Assembly: GCA_031278935.1 (NCBI GenBank)
Contig: JAITJK010000139.1
Coordinates: 1-8,063, forward strand
Direction of reading: 5' to 3'
DNA: 8,063 nucleotides
Origin: Spirochaetaceae bacterium
Lineage (GTDB): Bacteria > Spirochaetota > Spirochaetia > Treponematales > Breznakiellaceae
Shown here: in pieces, positions 5,768-8,063 of the stretch
How the letters are laid out: the number at the start of each line of letters is the position of its first letter
Position numbering within the stretch: the first letter of the stretch is position 1
Notes under the pieces: model-generated
The model's database searches: none
Seen by the model: the letters and a program-made list of their open reading frames with translations, nothing else
Told to the model about the DNA's origin: nothing
Position numbers and translations under genes: made by a program

Positions 5768-7453
5768 TTAGTGGAGCGTGCTCAGGGCCACGGCAATATC
5801 GTAGCAGTAGTCCCCAAGGTTCTCTACTCGCCGAACCACGTCGATGAACAAGAGTTCGGTCTTCACGTTCTGGCCCGCTTCAATGCGCTTACGCCCAAGC
5901 TTCCGCAGCTTGTTCCGGGACCGGTCAATGTCCCCTTCCAGGTCTTTGGCATAGGCCGCTTGTTCCGGGCTTAAAGGATGGCCCAGATGATCCTGGACAA
6001 AACGTAGCGAAGCTTCCACCATGCCCATATAGGGCATGAGGGCGTCCAGTTCCTTGGGTTTGAAGTTCAGGTCTTTCTTAACGCTCCGTTCCAGCAAAAG
6101 ACCCATACTGAAACAGCCGTCAATTACGTCCTCTAGGTCCGCAAGAATCCGCAAGAGCAGCGTGACTTTCCGCTCGCTCTGGGGACTGAGCTGCTGACGG
6201 GTACATTCCATGAGAAACTGGGTCAGCTGCTCCCGCATCTCATCGGCGTATTGCTCTTGTTTCCCCAGGTCCCGCACCAAGTCCCCTACGGCCTGCTCCT
6301 TATCCCGCTCCGCCGCCTCTTCCTGCATGGACGAAAAACCTCGACTCACCGCCTGGTACATTCGCACCGCTAAACCGGCCATATCCCGGATTTCTTTTTC
6401 CGCCCGCAGAATGTTCAGTTCCGGCGTATTCTGGATGGACCCAGACTTATACTCCAGGGTGTAGGAGCCCGAAAGGGGAGTATGCACGTCGGGGGGGTCT
6501 TTGACCAGGAAGGAAACCAGGGAGGCAAAGGGCTTCACAAAAGGGAAGAAGATCAGGGTATTAAGAATATTGAAGGCGCTGTGAAACATAGCTAAACGGG
6601 TGGTAATGCTGGTTTGGGCCCCCGGACTCATCCAGTCCACCAGGCTCAGGAGGGGATTAAAGAAGATCAGGGCCCAGAGAGTGCCCATCACGTTAAAGAG
6701 GACGTGTACCAGGGCGGTCTGCCGGGCAACGGTCTTGGTCCCGATGGAGGCCAGGGCCGCGTCAATGGTGGTACCGATATTGGCCCCCAGGATCATGGTG
6801 TCGGCCATAGGGTAATCAATCAGGCCGTTGTGGGCCATGGTGAGCATGATGGCCGTGGAGGCACTGGACGAATGGGTGATAACCGTCATCACTACCCCTA
6901 TGGCTGTACCGATCAAGGTAGAAAGCACCCCCCGCTGGGAAACCGAACCGATGAAGGCCAGGGCTTCAGGACTGAGTCGGGGCATAGACTGGGTGAGGGA
7001 ATCCAATCCCAGGAACAAAAGCCCAAAGCCCAGGATCACTTCTCCCAGGACCCGGTGTTTCCATTTGATCATCCACATAATGAAGCCCAGGCCCACTGCA
7101 GGCAGGGCCAAGGCGGAGATACTCAAGGTGAAGCCCACCAGGGAGATGATCCACCCGGTAATAGTGGTGCCGATATTGGCCCCCATGATCACGCCGATGG
7201 CCTGGGATAAGGTGAGCAGTCCCGCGTTCACGAAAGACACCACCATCACCGTGGTGGCCGAAGACGACTGGATGATGGCGGTAACCGCCAGGCCGGTCAA
7301 TACCGCGGTAACCCGGTTTCCAGTCATAAAGCTCAAGACTTGCTGAAGCCGGGGACCTGCGGTGTGTTGGATGCCGTCACTCATCACCTTCATGCCATAT
7401 AAGAACAGCCCCAAGCTGCCAATGATACGAAATATCGTGTCCACATAGTGCAC
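5768..7453 (-). CDS. Na+/phosphate cotransporter with C-terminal PhoU-like domain
   Basis: A 561-residue inner-membrane protein of the Na/Pi cotransporter family, which imports phosphate with sodium. Residues 1 to about 320 form the transport region with the family's inverted duplication: QSSSATTVM (62-70) and GANIGTT (91-97) in the first half, HSSSAST (194-200) and GANIGTT (223-229) in the second. Several hydrophobic helices surround these (for example 75-90, 103-128, 137-150, 180-193, 250-270, 293-317). Residues about 345-555 are a charged helical PhoU-like domain, as in many bacterial members, probably regulatory. The start is GTG 7453, chosen for the strong AGGAGGAGGG site 7 bases upstream and the hydrophobic MHYVDTIFRIIGSLGLFLYG N-terminus. 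The gene stands alone, convergent with the MBL hydrolase. Length and motifs are intact; phosphate as substrate is from family knowledge. Confidence 0.93.
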   Translation of the reverse strand: MHYVDTIFRIIGSLGLFLYGMKVMSDGIQHTAGPRLQQVLSFMTGNRVTAVLTGLAVTAIIQSSSATTVMVVSFVNAGLLTLSQAIGVIMGANIGTTITGWIISLVGFTLSISALALPAVGLGFIMWMIKWKHRVLGEVILGFGLLFLGLDSLTQSMPRLSPEALAFIGSVSQRGVLSTLIGTAIGVVMTVITHSSSASTAIMLTMAHNGLIDYPMADTMILGANIGTTIDAALASIGTKTVARQTALVHVLFNVMGTLWALIFFNPLLSLVDWMSPGAQTSITTRLAMFHSAFNILNTLIFFPFVKPFASLVSFLVKDPPDVHTPLSGSYTLEYKSGSIQNTPELNILRAEKEIRDMAGLAVRMYQAVSRGFSSMQEEAAERDKEQAVGDLVRDLGKQEQYADEMREQLTQFLMECTRQQLSPQSERKVTLLLRILADLEDVIDGCFSMGLLLERSVKKDLNFKPKELDALMPYMGMVEASLRFVQDHLGHPLSPEQAAYAKDLEGDIDRSRNKLRKLGRKRIEAGQNVKTELLFIDVVRRVENLGDYCYDIAVALSTLH

Positions 7454-7460
7454 AGTTTCG

Positions 7461-7470
7461 CCCTCCTCCT
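7461..7470 (-). promoter_or_regulatory. Strong ribosome binding site deciding a GTG start
   Basis: AGGAGGAGGG on the minus strand lies 7 bases before GTG 7453. A second in-frame GTG three codons later is too far from it, so the first is preferred. The site predicts efficient initiation despite the GTG. Confidence 0.8.
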
Positions 7471-7503
7471 CTATAGCCTACCGAAAACCACTCACTATTA
7501 CCA

Positions 7504-7527
7504 CACCTGCCGCCATTTGCCATGGAG
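7504..7527 (+). repeat. Copy B of the two-copy intergenic repeat (CACCTGC-N1-16-mer)
   Basis: CACCTGC (7504-7510), one base, then GCCATTTGCCATGGAG (7512-7527), identical in the 16-mer to 2428-2443 and in the same orientation. This copy lies about 50 bases upstream of the phosphate transporter start, at the entry to the second structured spacer. Confidence 0.6.
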
Positions 7528-7551
7528 GTATCTTTATCTACAGCCGCGCTT

Positions 7552-7565
7552 GGATCGTGTGATCC
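7552..7565. repeat. Small hairpin
   Basis: GGATC (7552-7556) and GATCC (7561-7565) pair around a GTGT loop. It is short and on its own could be chance; it is listed because it sits in a run of inverted repeats. Confidence 0.3.
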
Positions 7566-7594
7566 GGAGCATGGCTTAGAGAAATACGGGCTCT

Positions 7595-7669
7595 CGTTAC
7601 CCATCCCGGACGCTTAGAGGCCGTCGCCCAGGCGGGGGTGGCACCCACACCTGGGATCCAGTGATGACG
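7595..7669. repeat. Degenerate palindromic intergenic repeat
   Basis: The two ends are imperfect inverted repeats. CGTTA (7595-7599) pairs with TGACG-side bases at 7665-7669, and ATCCCGG (7603-7609) pairs with CTGGGAT (7651-7657) with one G-T pair. Inside, CCCAGG (7627-7632) can alternatively pair with CCTGGG (7650-7655), enclosing GGGT-GGC-ACCC. The end sequence ATCCCGGACGC...GGGATCCAGTGATGACG resembles the dispersed palindromes with ATCCCGG and GGGATCCAGTGA ends found between genes in many bacteria. I take it as a decayed copy of such an element. Confidence 0.5.
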
Positions 7670-7774
7670 CCAGCAAGTACGAGGGCTGAAGATGAATAAG
7701 TGGTAAAACGGGAAAAAGTAACGCTCTAGCAGGTATTTCTTTATCCGGGCCGCCCCGCCAAACCGTCGCCGAAC

Positions 7775-7821
7775 CGAAGGTTCGCATACAGCCCCGGAAC
7801 TGGTATGTGCAATAACCTCCG
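7775..7821. repeat. Imperfect hairpin of about 47 bases, with a competing smaller hairpin
   Basis: CGAAGGTT (7775-7782) pairs with AACCTCCG (7814-7821) at 7 of 8 positions. After a 4-base bulge (7810-7813), CGCATAC (7783-7789) pairs with GTATGTG (7803-7809) with one G-T pair, and AG/CT can extend it past a bulged G. A separate perfect 6-bp stem, CGAACC (7770-7775) with GGTTCG (7779-7784), would compete with it. It lies upstream of the promoter at 7858, at the border where AT-rich sequence begins. Confidence 0.4.
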
Positions 7822-7857
7822 AATTTATTTGTATAAAAAAGATACGTTTTCGATCTA

Positions 7858-7886
7858 TTGACAAAGTAAAAAATCAAGAATATATT
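7858..7886 (+). promoter_or_regulatory. Near-consensus sigma70 promoter
   Basis: TTGACA (7858-7863), a spacer of exactly 17 bases, then TATATT (7881-7886). Transcription would start near 7893, leaving a leader of about 25 bases that contains the ribosome site of the gene at 7918. This is the clearest promoter in the window and implies constitutive, fairly strong expression unless a repressor acts on it. Confidence 0.8.
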
Positions 7887-7904
7887 CAAAAACAAATGAA
7901 ATTT

Positions 7905-7911
7905 GGAAGGG
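7905..7911 (+). promoter_or_regulatory. Ribosome binding site of the AT-rich gene
   Basis: GGAAGGG lies 6 bases before ATG 7918. Together with the upstream promoter it fixes the start of the gene. Confidence 0.7.
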
Positions 7912-7917
7912 AATTCA

Positions 7918-8063
7918 ATGGATTTTACAGAATTACGGGCAAAGATAAAAGAAGAGGCGGCAAAAGGGGCCTTTGAAAATTCAACGGAGTTGATACAAAG
8001 TCTTGTTTTTCGTCTTGATAAGCAAGAATTTGTTCCTATTATTACCGAAATTGGCGCTATTCC
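7918..8063 (+). CDS. Start of an unrecognised AT-rich gene (3' end outside window)
   Basis: ATG 7918 opens a frame that runs off the right edge after 48 full codons. The first residues are MDFTELRAKIKEEAAKGAFE, then helical, charged sequence ending near EFVPIITEIGAI. Promoter, short leader and ribosome site are all in place, so this is a real gene start. Codons are visibly AT-richer (AAA, GAA, TTT, ATT) than in lepA or the transporter, suggesting acquisition by transfer. The visible part is probably a soluble N-terminal helical region with no signal peptide or membrane segment. I do not recognise the family, and 48 residues are too few to propose a function. Confidence 0.8.
   Translation, partial: MDFTELRAKIKEEAAKGAFENSTELIQSLVFRLDKQEFVPIITEIGAI

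Larger units (their letters stand above)
7454..7917. other. Gene-poor stretch with repeats, hairpins and a promoter
   Basis: 464 bases between the divergent starts of the phosphate transporter and the AT-rich gene at 7918. It holds the transporter ribosome site, copy B of the 16-mer repeat, a small hairpin (7552-7565), a degenerate palindromic repeat (7595-7669), a larger imperfect hairpin (7775-7821) and a sigma70 promoter. Composition turns AT-rich from about 7815. The minus-strand open frames 7538-7864 and 7614-7895 translate to arginine/proline/tryptophan-rich sequence running through the palindromes, with no ribosome site; I reject them as genes. Confidence 0.6.

Noticed and set aside
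6614..7210. Long plus-strand frame of 198 codons opposite the phosphate transporter
   Set aside because: Glycine/histidine/glutamine-rich translation with no ribosome site; it is the shadow of the strongly supported transporter gene on the other strand.
7538..7864. Minus-strand frame of 108 codons (also 7614-7895, 93 codons)
   Set aside because: The translation is arginine/proline/tryptophan-rich and runs through palindromic repeats; no ribosome site or recognisable domain.
7454..7917. Possible integron attC site or riboswitch in the spacer
   Set aside because: No RYYYAAC/GTTRRRY core pair found, and no match to the conserved cores of TPP, SAM, cobalamin or c-di-GMP riboswitches that I could recognise by eye.

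Overview
The window looks like bacterial chromosome from a spirochaete, most plausibly a Treponema-like organism. I infer this from the dimeric (alpha2) type of glycyl-tRNA synthetase next to lepA, and from a UPF0158-plus-acetyltransferase protein of a kind I associate with spirochaetes. No rRNA or other decisive taxonomic marker is present, so the assignment is tentative. Most genes are visibly GC-rich. Two AT-rich patches stand out: about 2640-2860, and from about 7815 to the right edge.

Layout, left to right. (1) 1-2415, plus strand: the 3' end of glyS (glycyl-tRNA synthetase), followed 6 bases later by a complete lepA (elongation factor 4). This is a translation-related operon. (2) 2416-2955: a 540-base stretch with no convincing conserved gene. 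It holds a 16-base sequence repeated at the other end of the window, a cluster of GC-rich hairpins, and an AT-rich patch with two short ORFs, one behind a very good ribosome binding site. It ends in a terminator-like hairpin. (3) 2956-3867, plus: a UPF0158-GNAT fusion protein. It overlaps by 63 bases, tail to tail, the next gene. (4) 3805 to about 4968, minus: an unrecognised multi-pass membrane protein whose real start seems to lie upstream of the first usual start codon. (5) 4983-5681, plus: a metallo-beta-lactamase-fold hydrolase (glyoxalase II-like), divergent from the membrane protein and so close to it that the two starts share a few bases. (6) 5768-7453, minus: a sodium/phosphate cotransporter with a PhoU-like tail, convergent with the hydrolase across a perfect 10-bp hairpin. 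(7) 7454-7917: a second structured intergenic stretch with the repeated 16-mer, a degenerate palindromic repeat, further hairpins, and a near-consensus sigma70 promoter. (8) 7918 to the edge, plus: the start of an AT-rich gene that I do not recognise.

The conserved genes are housekeeping or simple metabolic and transport functions and do not form one pathway. The less ordinary material is in the two intergenic stretches, which look like scars of dispersed repeats and gene fragments, and in the foreign-looking gene beginning at 7918. I found no CRISPR array, tRNA, rRNA, transposase, or convincing undescribed multi-gene system inside the window.
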